This document shows, piece after piece, positions 8,901-19,005 of a stretch of DNA of 64,000 nt (positions within the stretch are counted from its first letter, which is position 1; the number at the start of each line of letters is the position of its first letter). The notes beneath the pieces were generated by a model. That model was not told the origin of the DNA, made no database searches, and saw only the letters and a program-made list of their open reading frames with translations. Source of the stretch: Curvibacter sp. (lineage in GTDB: Bacteria; Pseudomonadota; Gammaproteobacteria; Burkholderiales; Burkholderiaceae_C); the NCBI GenBank assembly GCA_020248905.1, contig JADCGR010000040.1, forward strand, positions 62,001 to 126,000. Direction: 5' to 3'. The translations under genes were made by a program, and so were the position numbers.

Positions 8901-11687
8901 CTAGCTGCGAGGCTGCCCACCTGCAGCCGTAGCAGCCGCAGCGTCTTCGGTCCCATCGGTCCCGACGGGCTGTTGCGGCGCCCGCAAGGGCAGAATGATC
9001 ACGAACACCGCACCCTGCCCCAGCTGCCCTTCCAGCTCGATCGAGCCGCCGAGCAGACGGGTCACGATGTTGTAGGCAATGTGCAGACCGAGGCCGGTTC
9101 CACCACGCCCCATGCGGGTCGTGAAAAAGGGCTCGAAGACCTTCCTGCGCAGGGAAGGATCGATGCCGCACCCGTTGTCACGCACGACAATGCGCAGCCG
9201 CTGTTCATCGAGCGCAGCCGCCTCGATCGTGATCGTTCCCGCCGTACGCCCTTCGAACGCATGCAACAGCGCGTTGTTGATGAGATTGCCCAGAACCTGC
9301 CCCAATGGTCCGGGGTAACTGTCGAGTTCCAGGCCCTCGGCCAGGTTCATTTCGACGCGGTAGGGCGTGAGCCGGATGGTCGGCCCGAGCATCACCACGA
9401 CCTCCCGCACCACCTCATGCAGCGGGAAGCTGCGGCGCTGCGAGCTGGTCTGGTCCACCGCCACCTGCTTGAAGCTGCGCACCAGCTCGGCCGATCGCAT
9501 CAGGTTGCTGACCGCAATCTCGGCGGATTGCTGCACGTATTGCAGGAAGCTTGCGAGCTCGGAGCGACGCAGACCTCGCTCGGAAAGCGTATGGAACTCC
9601 TTGACGCGATCAACGATGGTGGTCACTGCCATGAGCCCGTTGCCCAGGGGCGTGTTGAGCTCGTGCGCGACACCAGCCACCAGCTGCCCCAGAGCCGCCA
9701 GCTTCTCTGACTCGACCAGCTGATCCTGCGCCCGCTGCAGGTCGTCCAGACTCAGTTCCAGCGCCTGCTTGCTGCGCGCGAGTTCCTCGGTGCGCTGCAC
9801 GACACGCGATTCCAGCTCCGTGTTGAGCGCCTGCAGTTCCTGCTCGATGCGCCGCTGCTCGGTGATGTCCACGGTCATCATGAGCAACAGGCGCTCGCTG
9901 CCGATTTCGGCGACAAGGGCCGAGAACTGGCAGAGGATGGAGTTCCCTCCCCCGGCGATACACCAGGCCTCGAAGTTCTGCACCTGGCCGTTGCGCTCCA
10001 GCTCGGCGACGAAACGCTGGCGGTCCGCCACGTCGGCCCAGAAACCGTTCTCGGCGCCGTTTTGCCCGAGCACCTCTTCCCGACTGCGTCCGTAGAGGTC
10101 CTCCCACGCCCGGTTGACGCTCAGGATCGCGTAGCCCTCGCGCACGTTCGACACCGACATCGGAGCCGGCGAGGCGTTGAAGATCGCCTCCAGCTTGACC
10201 TCCTGCTCCTGCAGCGCCCGCTGCGCCATCTTCTGCGGGGAAATATCCACATCCATGCAGACGAAGATGGGCTGCCCGCCATCGCCGGGAATGGCAAAGG
10301 TGGTGGCGAGCACGGTGACGGTGTGCCCATCCTTGTGGCGCAGCTCGAACTCCACCGGTCCGACCGAGCGCCCGGTGCGCTCTATGTCGGCAAGCACCGC
10401 CACGAAGTCGCGCGCCTGCGCCTGATCCAGGTAGATGAAGGGGTTCTCCACGATGCAGCGCCCCAGTACTTCGTCGGCCGCGAAGCCATAGATTTCGGTC
10501 GAAGCGGGGTTCCAGTACAGCACCCGGCCGTCACGGTCGTACCACTGGATGGCCACCGAGGGGGTCGACTCGAGCACGGCCTCCAGCTGCTGCTGGCTGC
10601 GCCCCACGGCGGACTCACGCGCCCGGATGGACTGCGCCATGCCGTCCAGATCCCTTTCGAGGGCGCGGAACTCGCGAATCGGGATCACCTCAGCCGCCAG
10701 GGGACGGTAGTCGCCATCCGCCACGCGACGCGCGCGCTCGGCCAGCTGCACGAAAGGCCGGCTGAGACGCCCGGCCCAGAGCGGAGCCAGCGCGACTGAA
10801 ATCATCAGGGAGCCGAAAAACCCGAACAGGACCGCGAGGACCGTGGTCCGGTAGCTGTAGTTTGACATCCCCGCTGGAACCCCGCCGACCACGATCCAGG
10901 ACAGGCGATCGGACACCCGCCCGCCGACCCACCAATCCTCGTCGAGGACCTTGACCGCGCGGCTCACCTCCCGACCCTGACCCATCTCGGTGAAAGCCGG
11001 ATCGCTGGTGTAGTCAAAACGCCGCCCGGTCGCCATGTTCGATGCCAGCCAGCGCCCCCGCTGGTCGATCACCATCAGCTTGACCTCCGGTGTGTCCAGA
11101 GTCCGCACGAAGCGTAGCAGGCGCGCGAGTGCGACCTCTCCAATGACGACCTTTGCTCCCGCTGCAAGGGCGACGCCCACGGTGATCTCACCCGTCACCG
11201 GAGACAGGTAGCTATCGCTCCAGACCGGCGTCAGGTCCGGCGCCGCAGAACCTTGGCGCCGCTCCTGGATGCGGCGAAAGAGCGGATTGCCCGACAGGTC
11301 CTGGCCGCGCATGGTGGACGCCGCGTTATCCCTGGCAAGCACCGCTGCGCTGACAACCCCGGCACCGTCCAGCAGGAGCACGGCATCAAAATCGCCGCTT
11401 TGCCAGACCAGTGCATCGAGGTAGGGCTGCAGACCCGCCACAGGCATCGTCGGCGCGAGGGCGGCCACAGGAGCCAGCTGCTGCTCCACCCCTTCAAGCA
11501 TGCGTTCGAGCAGGGTGGCGCTGGCCTGGGCCGCCTGGGCCGCCTGCTCCTGGGCCCGCTCCTGCACCTGGGGCAGACGCACGAGCAGGATGCCCGTGCC
11601 GACGACCAGAAAGGTCACCACGGTGGCAGATGCCAGCAGCAGCGCCAGCGACGCTCGCAAGGAAATCAAGGGCAGGCGCAACTTCAT
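8901..11687 (-). CDS. Membrane sensor histidine kinase (Cache-like sensor, HAMP, two PAS domains)
   Basis: Inner-membrane sensor kinase of 928 residues. A transmembrane helix lies at about 14-36, a periplasmic Cache-like sensor at about 40-280, a second helix at about 281-304, and HAMP at about 305-355. Two PAS domains follow (about 365-480 and 490-610), then a coiled coil. The HisKA-like box is AGVAHELNTPLGN with phosphoacceptor His675. The ATPase domain has N box NLINNALLHAF, G1 DNGCGID and G2 GGTGLGLHIA. No response regulator is adjacent. The start ATG overlaps the stop of the upstream binding-protein gene by 4 bp, implying coupled translation and probably a shared signal. Confidence 0.92.
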   Translation of the reverse strand: MKLRLPLISLRASLALLLASATVVTFLVVGTGILLVRLPQVQERAQEQAAQAAQASATLLERMLEGVEQQLAPVAALAPTMPVAGLQPYLDALVWQSGDFDAVLLLDGAGVVSAAVLARDNAASTMRGQDLSGNPLFRRIQERRQGSAAPDLTPVWSDSYLSPVTGEITVGVALAAGAKVVIGEVALARLLRFVRTLDTPEVKLMVIDQRGRWLASNMATGRRFDYTSDPAFTEMGQGREVSRAVKVLDEDWWVGGRVSDRLSWIVVGGVPAGMSNYSYRTTVLAVLFGFFGSLMISVALAPLWAGRLSRPFVQLAERARRVADGDYRPLAAEVIPIREFRALERDLDGMAQSIRARESAVGRSQQQLEAVLESTPSVAIQWYDRDGRVLYWNPASTEIYGFAADEVLGRCIVENPFIYLDQAQARDFVAVLADIERTGRSVGPVEFELRHKDGHTVTVLATTFAIPGDGGQPIFVCMDVDISPQKMAQRALQEQEVKLEAIFNASPAPMSVSNVREGYAILSVNRAWEDLYGRSREEVLGQNGAENGFWADVADRQRFVAELERNGQVQNFEAWCIAGGGNSILCQFSALVAEIGSERLLLMMTVDITEQRRIEQELQALNTELESRVVQRTEELARSKQALELSLDDLQRAQDQLVESEKLAALGQLVAGVAHELNTPLGNGLMAVTTIVDRVKEFHTLSERGLRRSELASFLQYVQQSAEIAVSNLMRSAELVRSFKQVAVDQTSSQRRSFPLHEVVREVVVMLGPTIRLTPYRVEMNLAEGLELDSYPGPLGQVLGNLINNALLHAFEGRTAGTITIEAAALDEQRLRIVVRDNGCGIDPSLRRKVFEPFFTTRMGRGGTGLGLHIAYNIVTRLLGGSIELEGQLGQGAVFVIILPLRAPQQPVGTDGTEDAAAATAAGGQPRS

Positions 11688-12784
11688 CGGATCGGCTGGT
11701 AGCGTCCGTCACGAATGACGCTCAGAAAGGGCACGCGCTGGCCGTCGCCCTGCGCGTTGAAGGACCAGGGGCCCTGCAGGCCTTCATAAGGTCCGGCGGA
11801 CACCAGCGCCTGGCCGAGGGGCTCCTTGCGACGCAGCGCGGCCCCCAGGGCGATGACCGCGTCGTAGGCCAGCATGGCCGCGAAGCCCGGTGTCTCCTTG
11901 TAGCGCTGGCGGTACTCTTCCACAAAGGCCTGGTAGGCAGGCGACTGGAAAGCCGGGTCGTACAGCTGGACGTGCACCATCCCCTCGAGCTTGCGCCCGC
12001 CGATCTGCAGCATCTGCTCGGTCGCCGACCAGCTTGCGCCCAGAGCGGGGAGGCGCAATCCGGCATCCTCCAGCTTCTGCATGATGCGCACCGTATCGAG
12101 TGCGTTGGAGACATAGACGACGGCGTCGGCCTTGACACCGGCCATGCGGGCCACGGCACGGTCATAGCTCGCGTAGTCACCGGAGCGGAAGGGCTCGGCG
12201 CGCACCAGGTCGACCCCGAGGGCCCGCCCCCGCGCTTCGAAGCCCTGCAGCCAGTCGCGCGTATAGGCGGCATTGCGCTCGTCGTGGAAAGCGATCACGC
12301 GACGCAGCCCGCGCGCCGCCAGGTGCTCGGCCGCCGCAGCCGCATAGACGCTCGTCGACGAGACCACGGTGTAAAGCGTGTCGTCCTTGCCAAACAGCGA
12401 AGTGCCCGTGACGGTGGGGCTGACCATCACCAAGTTAGAGCGCTCGCTCACGGGCAGCACCGCCACCGCCATGCTGCTGGTCATGGGGCCGACCACGGCC
12501 TCCACCTTCTGATCGACCAGCGAGGCCAGGGCCCTGGGCGCCACGGCGGCGTCCTGCTGGTCATCAGCCGCCAGCAGAACCAGTTTCCGCCCGTGGATGC
12601 CGCCCTGCGCGTTGACCCGATCGACCGCAAGCGTGGCTCCCCGCAATGCCTCGTCGCCCAGGTCGGACACGCGTCCGCTCAGGCCGCCAAGAAATCCGAT
12701 GCGCACGGGCTCCGTGGGCCCGCACGCGGCGAGCAACAGGCCGAGGACGACGATGGTCAGCGGAAGACGAAGCCTGATCTGCAT
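11684..12784 (-). CDS. Periplasmic ligand-binding lipoprotein (Leu/Ile/Val-binding family)
   Basis: A 366-residue type I periplasmic binding protein of the branched-chain amino acid receptor family. It has a lipoprotein signal with lipobox LLLAAC (Cys21), then IGFLGGLSGRVSDLGDEALRG and NAQGGIHGRKLVL. No ABC permease or ATPase genes are nearby. Its stop overlaps the start of the sensor kinase gene (ATGA), so the likely role is to present a ligand to the kinase rather than transport. That role is inference; the ligand is unknown. Confidence 0.88.
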   Translation of the reverse strand: MQIRLRLPLTIVVLGLLLAACGPTEPVRIGFLGGLSGRVSDLGDEALRGATLAVDRVNAQGGIHGRKLVLLAADDQQDAAVAPRALASLVDQKVEAVVGPMTSSMAVAVLPVSERSNLVMVSPTVTGTSLFGKDDTLYTVVSSTSVYAAAAAEHLAARGLRRVIAFHDERNAAYTRDWLQGFEARGRALGVDLVRAEPFRSGDYASYDRAVARMAGVKADAVVYVSNALDTVRIMQKLEDAGLRLPALGASWSATEQMLQIGGRKLEGMVHVQLYDPAFQSPAYQAFVEEYRQRYKETPGFAAMLAYDAVIALGAALRRKEPLGQALVSAGPYEGLQGPWSFNAQGDGQRVPFLSVIRDGRYQPIR

Positions 12785-12890
12785 GTCTGCACCTCATGAA
12801 CTGCCTGCCGATTCTGGATCTGAATCAGGATTGTGTTGACTTTGCCCGGGCACCTGGATGTCCGCCATACCAAGACCGGTATCTCGCAGG

Positions 12891-12920
12891 GGCGGGCTGA
12901 GGAAAATGTCTCAGCCCGCC
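12891..12920 (-). terminator. Hairpin after the DapA-like gene
   Basis: Perfect 11-bp arms (12891-12901 and 12910-12920) with an 8-base loop lie 43 bp downstream of the minus-strand aldolase gene and upstream of the binding-protein gene. No T-run follows, so termination is plausible but not certain. Confidence 0.5.
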
Positions 12921-12962
12921 ATGCTGCGCGGCGCCCCAAGGCCATCTCCCGGGATGCCGTCT

Positions 12963-13901
12963 TCAGGCCAGCGAGGCAAGGCGCTGCGCCTGGCGCCGCA
13001 TGAGGCGTTCGATGTCGGCCACATCCTGCGGGCTGAGCTTGGGGCCGGGCTTGCGCACCGTCTCGGTGCCGATGATCCCGCGCTTACACAAGATATGCTT
13101 GCGTATGGCCAGCCCGATGTTGGGCTGCTGCTCGTAGCGCGCCAGCGGCAGGTAGGCGTCGAACAGGTCCTGCGCGCGTTCCACGTCCCCACGGGCATGG
13201 GCGGCGCACACGTCCACCATCATCTCCGGGTAGGCAAAGCCCGTCATGGCCCCATCGGCACCACGCAGGAGTTCCTCGGGCAGGAACAGGCCGCCCCCAT
13301 TGCCCGTGAGGATAGCGACCCGCTTCACCTCACCGCGGTCGCTGGCGGCCCGGATCGCCGAAAGCATGGCCAGGCCTGGGCAATCCTCGTGCTTGAGCAT
13401 CACGCAGGTGGGCGAATTCTTGAGGATCTTCAGGATGACGCTGGTGGACATCTGCACGCCGGTGGCCACCGGGTGGTCCTGCAGCACCCAGGGCACCTGC
13501 GGGCCCAGGGTTTCGTTGACCATGTCGAAATAGGCCGTGATCTGGTCGTCGGTGCGCACCGTGGACGGCGGCGCCACCATCACGCCGGCGGCGCCCAGGT
13601 CCATCACACTCTGCGTGAGTTCCTTCATGGGGGCAAAGCCTAGCGCCGAGGCGCCCACCACCACCGGCACGCGCCCGGCCACGCGGTCCAGCACCTGTTT
13701 GACGAAGATGCGTGACTCTTCCATGGTGAGCTTGGGCGCCTCGCCCATGATGCCCAGCACCGTCAGTCCGGTGACGCCCTTTTCCAGGCAGAAGTCGACC
13801 ATGCGGTCGGTGCTGTCCAGGTCCAGCGCGCCGCTGTCGGTGAAGGGGGTGACGGTGATGAGGTAGACGCCCTTGGCCTGCGCATTCAACTGATTGCTCA
13901 C
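12963..13901 (-). CDS. DapA/NAL-family aldolase or dehydratase
   Basis: TIM-barrel enzyme of the dihydrodipicolinate synthase/N-acetylneuraminate lyase superfamily, 312 residues from GTG at 13901. That start has AGGAG six bases upstream; the open frame extends 19 codons further without support. The Schiff-base lysine is probably Lys170 in VMLKHED. The early pocket reads TVLGIMGEAPKLT. The Tyr conserved in true DapA before the TG loop is not seen: the segment reads WVLQDHPVATG. It is therefore probably not the lysine-pathway DapA but a paralogue acting on another 2-oxo acid; the substrate cannot be named. It is flanked by hairpins, so likely monocistronic. Confidence 0.85.
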   Translation of the reverse strand: MSNQLNAQAKGVYLITVTPFTDSGALDLDSTDRMVDFCLEKGVTGLTVLGIMGEAPKLTMEESRIFVKQVLDRVAGRVPVVVGASALGFAPMKELTQSVMDLGAAGVMVAPPSTVRTDDQITAYFDMVNETLGPQVPWVLQDHPVATGVQMSTSVILKILKNSPTCVMLKHEDCPGLAMLSAIRAASDRGEVKRVAILTGNGGGLFLPEELLRGADGAMTGFAYPEMMVDVCAAHARGDVERAQDLFDAYLPLARYEQQPNIGLAIRKHILCKRGIIGTETVRKPGPKLSPQDVADIERLMRRQAQRLASLA

Positions 13902-13955
13902 CTGAAACTCCTGAAACTGATTCGGCGCCGAGCATACCCGCTGCGGGCGCACTGG

Positions 13956-13982
13956 CAAGAAAACGGCACCCGAGGGTGCCGT
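13956..13982 (-). terminator. Rho-independent terminator of the chemoreceptor gene
   Basis: The stem ACGGCACC/GGTGCCGT (13963-13970 and 13975-13982, 4-base loop) is followed on the minus strand by TTTTCTTG. It lies 23 bp after the stop codon at 14006. Confidence 0.8.
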
Positions 13983-14005
13983 GGCTTACGGGTACACGCA
14001 AGGCG

Positions 14006-16117
14006 TCAGAAGGTTTCCCATTCGCCGTCGTCGGCCGCCGGACGCGCCGCCTTGGCGGGCGCAGCCGGCTGCGCACGGGCCGGCACGGCCGCTGCCGGCC
14101 TGGCGCCACCGCCCTGGATCTCGGACTTGAGTTGCACGATCAGGCGCGTCACGTTCTGCGAGGCCTGCGAGAACGGCGTGCCGCTCTCGAGCATCTTCTG
14201 GGCCTGCTCACCGTCGCCGCGGTTGATGACCTTTGCCACCTTGCCGGCTTCCTCGTGGAAACCGCGATGCGCGTCGACCAAGGCCACGAAAGACGGCTTG
14301 CTGCCAAACTTGCCCTTTCCTCCGCCATGCAGCCACTTGCCCAGGGGACACTGGTCGTCACGGCAGATCGTATCCGCGTCCAGCTGTTGGCCATGCATGG
14401 CAGCCGAACGCAGCCTGCTGCGCCAGTCCGCGTGGGCCTTGATGGCGCTGTCCAGATCCATACCCGTGCCCGACACGGCTGCGGCCACAGGAGCTGGCTG
14501 CCGGGCCACGCTGGGCGCGGCGGCGATGAGGGTTGGAGAACTGCGCTGCGGCTGCACACTGGCCAAAGACGCGCCGGCCCCGAGTTTGAACACCGCCACC
14601 GCCTGTACCAGTTCCTGGGCCTGGCTCCGAAGGCTGCTGGCCGCTGCGGCCATCTCTTCGACCAGCGCGGCGTTCTGCTGCGTGGCCTGGTCCATATTGG
14701 TCACGGCCTCGCCCACCTGGGCCACGCCCTGGCTCTGTTCGGTGCTGGCCGCGCTGATCTCGCCCATGATGTCGGTCACGCGCCGGATGCTGGCCACGAC
14801 CTCTTCCATGGTCTTGCCCGCCTGGTCCACCAGGGTGGTGCCCTGTTCGACCCGGCCCACGCTGTCGCTGATGAGGGCCTTGATTTCCTTGGCGGCTTCG
14901 GCGCTGCGTCCGGCCAGGCTGCGTACCTCGCTGGCCACCACGGCAAAGCCGCGGCCTTGCTCGCCGGCTCTTGCAGCTTCAACCGCAGCGTTGAGCGCCA
15001 GGATGTTGGTCTGGAAGGCGATGCCGTCGATCACGCTGATGATGTCGGCAATCTTGCGGCTGGATTCATTGATGCCCTTCATGGTGTCGACCACGCGGGC
15101 CACGACTTCACCGCCCTGCACAGCCACGCTAGAGGCGTTCTGGGCGAGCTGGTTGGCCTGGCGGGCGTTGTCGGCGTTTTGCTTCACGGTAGATCCCAGC
15201 TCTTCCATGCTGGCCGCGGTTTGCTCCAGGGCGCTGGCCTGGGACTCGGTGCGCGAAGAGAGATCCTGGTTGCCCTGGGCGATCTCGGCGCTGGCGGTGG
15301 CGACGCTCTCGCTGCCCTGGCGCACGCGGCCGACGATCTGGGCCAGGTTGTGCTGCATGACCGCCAGCGACTGCAGTACGCGCGCGACTTCGTCCTTGCC
15401 CGTGGCGTTCACCTGGCGGGTCAGGTCGCCCTGGGCCACGGCATCCGAAAGCCTGACGGCATCCTCCAGAGAACGGGACACGCCTCGGATCAGCGTCAGC
15501 CCCAGCAGCCACGCCAGGACCAAACCCGCCACGATGGCCACGCTGGAGACCACGAAGATGATGTTGTAGCGCGCCACCGCAGCCTCGTACTCGGTCTTGG
15601 CGCCATCGAGCTGGACCTTGATGAGCTGCATTCCTATGCCACCGGCCTTGTCGAACAGCTGCGGCAAGGTCTCCTGCACAAGATTGGCGAGCCTAGCGAT
15701 GTCATCCGCTCGCATGGCCGCCACGGCCGGGTTCAGGGCATTCTGAATATAGGCGTTGCGGGCATCGGCAAACTGCCTTGCCGTCTCGGCCTCACCCACC
15801 AGTTGGGAGGCGCCACCGTAGGCTTGCCACAACTTGCTGATTGCGGCGATGTTGGCCTCGATAGCCGCCGCGTTGGCTTTTGGCGCCTCGGCATTTTGCG
15901 ACACCAGCGTGTCCCGCGCCAGCATCCGGTTCTGCTGCATCAAGAGGATGATCTCGGACAACTGGGCGGCCGGGACCGCCCGGTCCTCGTAAACCGCCTT
16001 CAAACCGGCGTTGGCCCGGTTCACGCCATACAAGCCGATGCCACCAACGATCAGCAGCACCCCCGACAGCACGGCCAGCAGAGCCAGCAGCCGGGTGGAA
16101 ATCTTGAGCTTGTTCAT
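14006..16117 (-). CDS. Methyl-accepting chemotaxis protein with CZB domain
   Basis: Chemoreceptor of 703 residues in the inner membrane, signalling to CheA/CheW. A transmembrane helix lies at about 8-30, a periplasmic four-helix-bundle-like region at about 31-185, a second helix at about 188-213, then HAMP and the cytoplasmic signalling domain with the hairpin tip [19 protein letters not shown]. After the coiled coil comes a chemoreceptor zinc-binding domain with its His/Cys ligands visible: HADW, CPLGKWL and HRGFH. The protein ends in EWETF, the pentapeptide type that tethers CheR and CheB. CZB domains bind zinc and have been tied to oxidant (HOCl) sensing in other bacteria; that role here is inference. 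Confidence 0.93.
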   Translation of the reverse strand: MNKLKISTRLLALLAVLSGVLLIVGGIGLYGVNRANAGLKAVYEDRAVPAAQLSEIILLMQQNRMLARDTLVSQNAEAPKANAAAIEANIAAISKLWQAYGGASQLVGEAETARQFADARNAYIQNALNPAVAAMRADDIARLANLVQETLPQLFDKAGGIGMQLIKVQLDGAKTEYEAAVARYNIIFVVSSVAIVAGLVLAWLLGLTLIRGVSRSLEDAVRLSDAVAQGDLTRQVNATGKDEVARVLQSLAVMQHNLAQIVGRVRQGSESVATASAEIAQGNQDLSSRTESQASALEQTAASMEELGSTVKQNADNARQANQLAQNASSVAVQGGEVVARVVDTMKGINESSRKIADIISVIDGIAFQTNILALNAAVEAARAGEQGRGFAVVASEVRSLAGRSAEAAKEIKALISDSVGRVEQGTTLVDQAGKTMEEVVASIRRVTDIMGEISAASTEQSQGVAQVGEAVTNMDQATQQNAALVEEMAAAASSLRSQAQELVQAVAVFKLGAGASLASVQPQRSSPTLIAAAPSVARQPAPVAAAVSGTGMDLDSAIKAHADWRSRLRSAAMHGQQLDADTICRDDQCPLGKWLHGGGKGKFGSKPSFVALVDAHRGFHEEAGKVAKVINRGDGEQAQKMLESGTPFSQASQNVTRLIVQLKSEIQGGGARPAAAVPARAQPAAPAKAARPAADDGEWETF

Positions 16118-16464
16118 GCGAGTCCTCCCCAGAAAAGGGTCACCAAGTCAGTTGAAACCCAGGCGCGGACGACCGCCGGCAGCGCGGGCCTCGCCGCCTG
16201 CCCGGAACACAGCCACCGCCTGCACCGCGGACAAAAAAGGATGGTGGGGATCAGCACAGCAACAGACCCACGACCGCCAGCAGCCCGAAACGTTGGCTGA
16301 TCCTGAGCCTTCCCACAAAATTCGTGGCATCTATCCTGTGCTATGCGTTGCGCTGCGGACTTGCGCCGACCTGTGAGGCTTCTGCAAAGAGCGAGCTGGC
16401 GCAAGACCTGTCCCCTGCGACCCATTATGGCGCAGCGCAGAGGCCCGAAAAGCGGGAAAAAAGC
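16118..16464. other. Intergenic region upstream of the chemoreceptor gene
   Basis: About 350 bp between dsbB and the chemoreceptor start. No credible coding sequence, tRNA or strong repeat is visible. It should hold the chemoreceptor promoter and the end of the dsbB transcript, but no convincing sigma-28 or sigma-70 box was recognised. Confidence 0.5.
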
Positions 16465-16986
16465 TCAGATTTCGCCGTTTCGAGGGCGACGCAGCAGCAA
16501 GGCCAGCGCCACGGCCGCGAAAGCCAGGAACCACAGGAAGGACCAGTTGGCGATGGTGCCGCCCAGGAAGGTCCAGTCGATGGCGGTGCAGTCGCCCGAG
16601 CCTTTGAAGATCATGGGGATGGCGCGCTGCAGCGGGAAGCTTTCGATCATGCCGTAGAAGTCGCGGCCGCAGGTGGCAATCTCTGGCGGGTACCACTGCA
16701 GCCAGCTCTGGCGCGCAGCGACGAAGGCACCGAAGGCGGCGACCAGCAGCGCCACGCCACCAAGCCAGCGATGGCTGCGCGGCCCCGGCAGGGCGGCCGC
16801 GATGGCCGCCACCACCGCCAGCGCGATCATGGCGTAGCGCTGCACGATGCACATGGGACAGGGCTCCAATCCGACCTCATGCTGCAGGTAGAGACCGAAA
16901 CCGAGCAAGCCCAGACAGGCCAGGCAGATCAGGGCGTAGACACGACGTGGGGTGAAGCTGGCAGAGGTGTCAGGGAGCAGCGACAA
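16465..16986 (-). CDS. dsbB: Disulfide bond formation protein DsbB
   Basis: Inner-membrane quinone reductase that re-oxidises DsbA, 173 residues with four predicted transmembrane helices. The two periplasmic cysteine pairs are visible: Cys43-Cys46 in the CPMC loop, and Cys106 and Cys133 in the second loop. The gene overlaps the end of cysA by 17 bp, so it is co-transcribed as the last gene of the sulfate-import operon. Placing the disulfide machinery downstream of cysteine-sulfur supply makes functional sense, but the link is inference. Confidence 0.94.
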   Translation of the reverse strand: MSLLPDTSASFTPRRVYALICLACLGLLGFGLYLQHEVGLEPCPMCIVQRYAMIALAVVAAIAAALPGPRSHRWLGGVALLVAAFGAFVAARQSWLQWYPPEIATCGRDFYGMIESFPLQRAIPMIFKGSGDCTAIDWTFLGGTIANWSFLWFLAFAAVALALLLRRPRNGEI

Positions 16987-18082
16987 GATCCGGTTTTCCT
17001 TCTACAAAGACGCGAGCCTTGCGCGGTGTGGCCACCAGCCGCTCGCCGTCCGTCAGTTCAAGTTCCCGGTATTGTGACGCAGGAATCTGCACCTCGATCA
17101 CGGCTTGTTCGGCGGCCTGGGCCGGGTCTTCGGGGATAAGTTCCAGTCTTGCAATCGGGCCGACCACGATGGCGCGGCCCAGGCGGGCCGCGATGCCGGT
17201 GGCGCCCTCGGCCCAGCGCTGCACCTCGAAGTCGTGCGGGCGCACATAGGCAAAAGCCTTGGCGGCGTCGGCGTCGGCATGTTCGGGCGTCTCCAGGCGC
17301 ACGCCCTGCTGCTCGCTGCCGATCAGCACGCCGCCCTGCTCCACCCGGCCGTGGAAGAGGTTGACGTCACCCAGGAAGCCGTAGACGAAGGGGCTGGCCG
17401 GATGGTCCCATACCTGCTGGGGCGTGCCGATCTGCTCGACCTTGCCATGGTTCATGAGCACTACACGGTCAGCCACTTCGAGCGCTTCTTCCTGGTCGTG
17501 CGTCACAAAGATGCTGGTGACGTGCAGTTCGTCATGCAGGCGGCGCAGCCAGCGGCGCAGTTCCTTGCGCACCTTGGCGTCGAGCGCGCCGAAGGGTTCG
17601 TCCAGCAGCAGCACCTTGGGCTCCACGGCCAGGGCGCGCGCCAGGGCAATGCGCTGGCGCTGCCCGCCCGAGAGCTGCGAGGGGTAGCGGTCGGCCAGCC
17701 AGTCCAGCTGCACGAGGTTCAGCAGCTCGTGGACCTTGGCCTTGATCTGGGCGTCGCTGGGGCGCTGGGCGCGCGGCTTCATGCGCAGGCCAAAGGCCAC
17801 GTTGTCAAACACGGTCATGTGCCGAAACAGGGCGTAATGCTGGAACACAAAGCCGACGTTGCGCTCGCGCACATGCACTTCGGTGGTGTCTTCGCCACTG
17901 AAAAGAATCGCGCCCTGATCGGGGGTTTCGAGCCCGGCGATGATGCGCAGCAGCGTGGTCTTGCCGCAGCCCGAGGGTCCGAGCAGCGCGACGAGTTCGC
18001 CGGATTCGATGTCCAGACTGACGTCGTTCAGGGCCCGGAAGTCGCCAAACTGCTTGCTGATGTTGCGGATTTCAATGCTCAT
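16970..18082 (-). CDS. cysA: Sulfate/thiosulfate ABC transporter ATP-binding protein
   Basis: ATPase of the CysPTWA sulfate importer, 370 residues. Walker A is GPSGCGKT at 35-42, the signature [15 protein letters not shown] lies at about 137-151, Walker B is [11 protein letters not shown], and a C-terminal TOBE-type regulatory region follows. It lies 9 bp after cysW in the same operon. Imported sulfate feeds the cysDN/cysH/cysI genes at 33903-39084. Confidence 0.95.
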   Translation of the reverse strand: MSIEIRNISKQFGDFRALNDVSLDIESGELVALLGPSGCGKTTLLRIIAGLETPDQGAILFSGEDTTEVHVRERNVGFVFQHYALFRHMTVFDNVAFGLRMKPRAQRPSDAQIKAKVHELLNLVQLDWLADRYPSQLSGGQRQRIALARALAVEPKVLLLDEPFGALDAKVRKELRRWLRRLHDELHVTSIFVTHDQEEALEVADRVVLMNHGKVEQIGTPQQVWDHPASPFVYGFLGDVNLFHGRVEQGGVLIGSEQQGVRLETPEHADADAAKAFAYVRPHDFEVQRWAEGATGIAARLGRAIVVGPIARLELIPEDPAQAAEQAVIEVQIPASQYRELELTDGERLVATPRKARVFVEGKPDLVAAP

Positions 18083-18091
18083 GATGGGCTT

Positions 18092-19003
18092 TCAGGAAAC
18101 AGAGGCCGCCGGAGCGGGACGGTTGGCGGGATTCTCGGGCGGCAATTCAGCCGCAGCCTTCATCTCTCGCTCCTGCTTCCACTCGGCAATCGACTTGATG
18201 ACCAGGGTCACCAGGGCCAGCAGCGCCAGCAGCGAGGCCACAGCGAAGGCGCCAACGGACTGGTACTCGTTGTAGAGGACTTCCACGTGCAGGGGCATGG
18301 TGTTGGTCTGGCCGCGGATGTGTCCGGACACCACCGACACCGCACCGAACTCGCCCATGGCGCGCGCATTGCAAAGGATGACACCGTAGATCAGGCCCCA
18401 CTTGATATTGGGCAGGGTCACGTGCCAGAAGGTCTGCCAGCCAGTGGCACCCAGCACGATGGCGGCCTGCTCTTCCTCGTTGCCCTGGGCCTGCATCAGC
18501 GGGATGAGCTCGCGCGCAATGAAGGGAAAGGTCACAAAGATGGTGGCCAGCAGGATGCCCGGCACGGCAAAGATGATCTTGATGTCGTGCGAGGCCAGCC
18601 ATGGGCCAAGCCAGCCCTGAGCACCGAAGACCAGCACGTAGATCAGGCCGGCCACCACGGGCGACACCGAGAACGGCAGATCGACCAGCGTGGTCAGGAA
18701 GGCCTTGCCCCGGAACTCGTACTTGGCAATCGCCCAGGCGGCGGCCACGCCGAAGACCAGGTTGAGGGGCACGGCCACGGCCGCAATCAGGAGTGTGAGG
18801 CGGATGGCGGACCAGGCGTCAGGCTCCTGCAGGGCCGCCCAGTAGGCGTCCCATCCCTTGCGCAGGGCCTCGGTAAACACTGCGGCGAGCGGCAACACGA
18901 GAAACAGGAACATGAAAGACAGCGCCACGGCGATCAGCACGTAGCGCACCCAGGCCGGCTCGGTGGTGCCAGCGCGCGCGTTGCGGGTAGACGTCTGGCT
19001 CAT
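18092..19003 (-). CDS. cysW: Sulfate ABC transporter permease CysW
   Basis: Inner-membrane permease of about 303 residues with six predicted helices and the EAA loop region (QAAIVLGATGWQTFWHVTLP). The ATG at 19003 is chosen; the frame opens two codons earlier at a TTG that would overlap the cysT stop. It pairs with CysT to form the sulfate channel. Confidence 0.95.
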   Translation of the reverse strand: MSQTSTRNARAGTTEPAWVRYVLIAVALSFMFLFLVLPLAAVFTEALRKGWDAYWAALQEPDAWSAIRLTLLIAAVAVPLNLVFGVAAAWAIAKYEFRGKAFLTTLVDLPFSVSPVVAGLIYVLVFGAQGWLGPWLASHDIKIIFAVPGILLATIFVTFPFIARELIPLMQAQGNEEEQAAIVLGATGWQTFWHVTLPNIKWGLIYGVILCNARAMGEFGAVSVVSGHIRGQTNTMPLHVEVLYNEYQSVGAFAVASLLALLALVTLVIKSIAEWKQEREMKAAAELPPENPANRPAPAASVS

Positions 19004-19005
19004 GG

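Noticed and set aside
13976-16300. 774-codon plus-strand frame
   Set aside because: Antisense to the chemoreceptor gene; low-complexity His/Gly/Leu-rich translation with no recognisable domain.
16148-16330. 60-codon minus-strand frame upstream of the chemoreceptor gene
   Set aside because: No ribosome site, no domain and Cys/Trp-rich composition; treated as non-coding.
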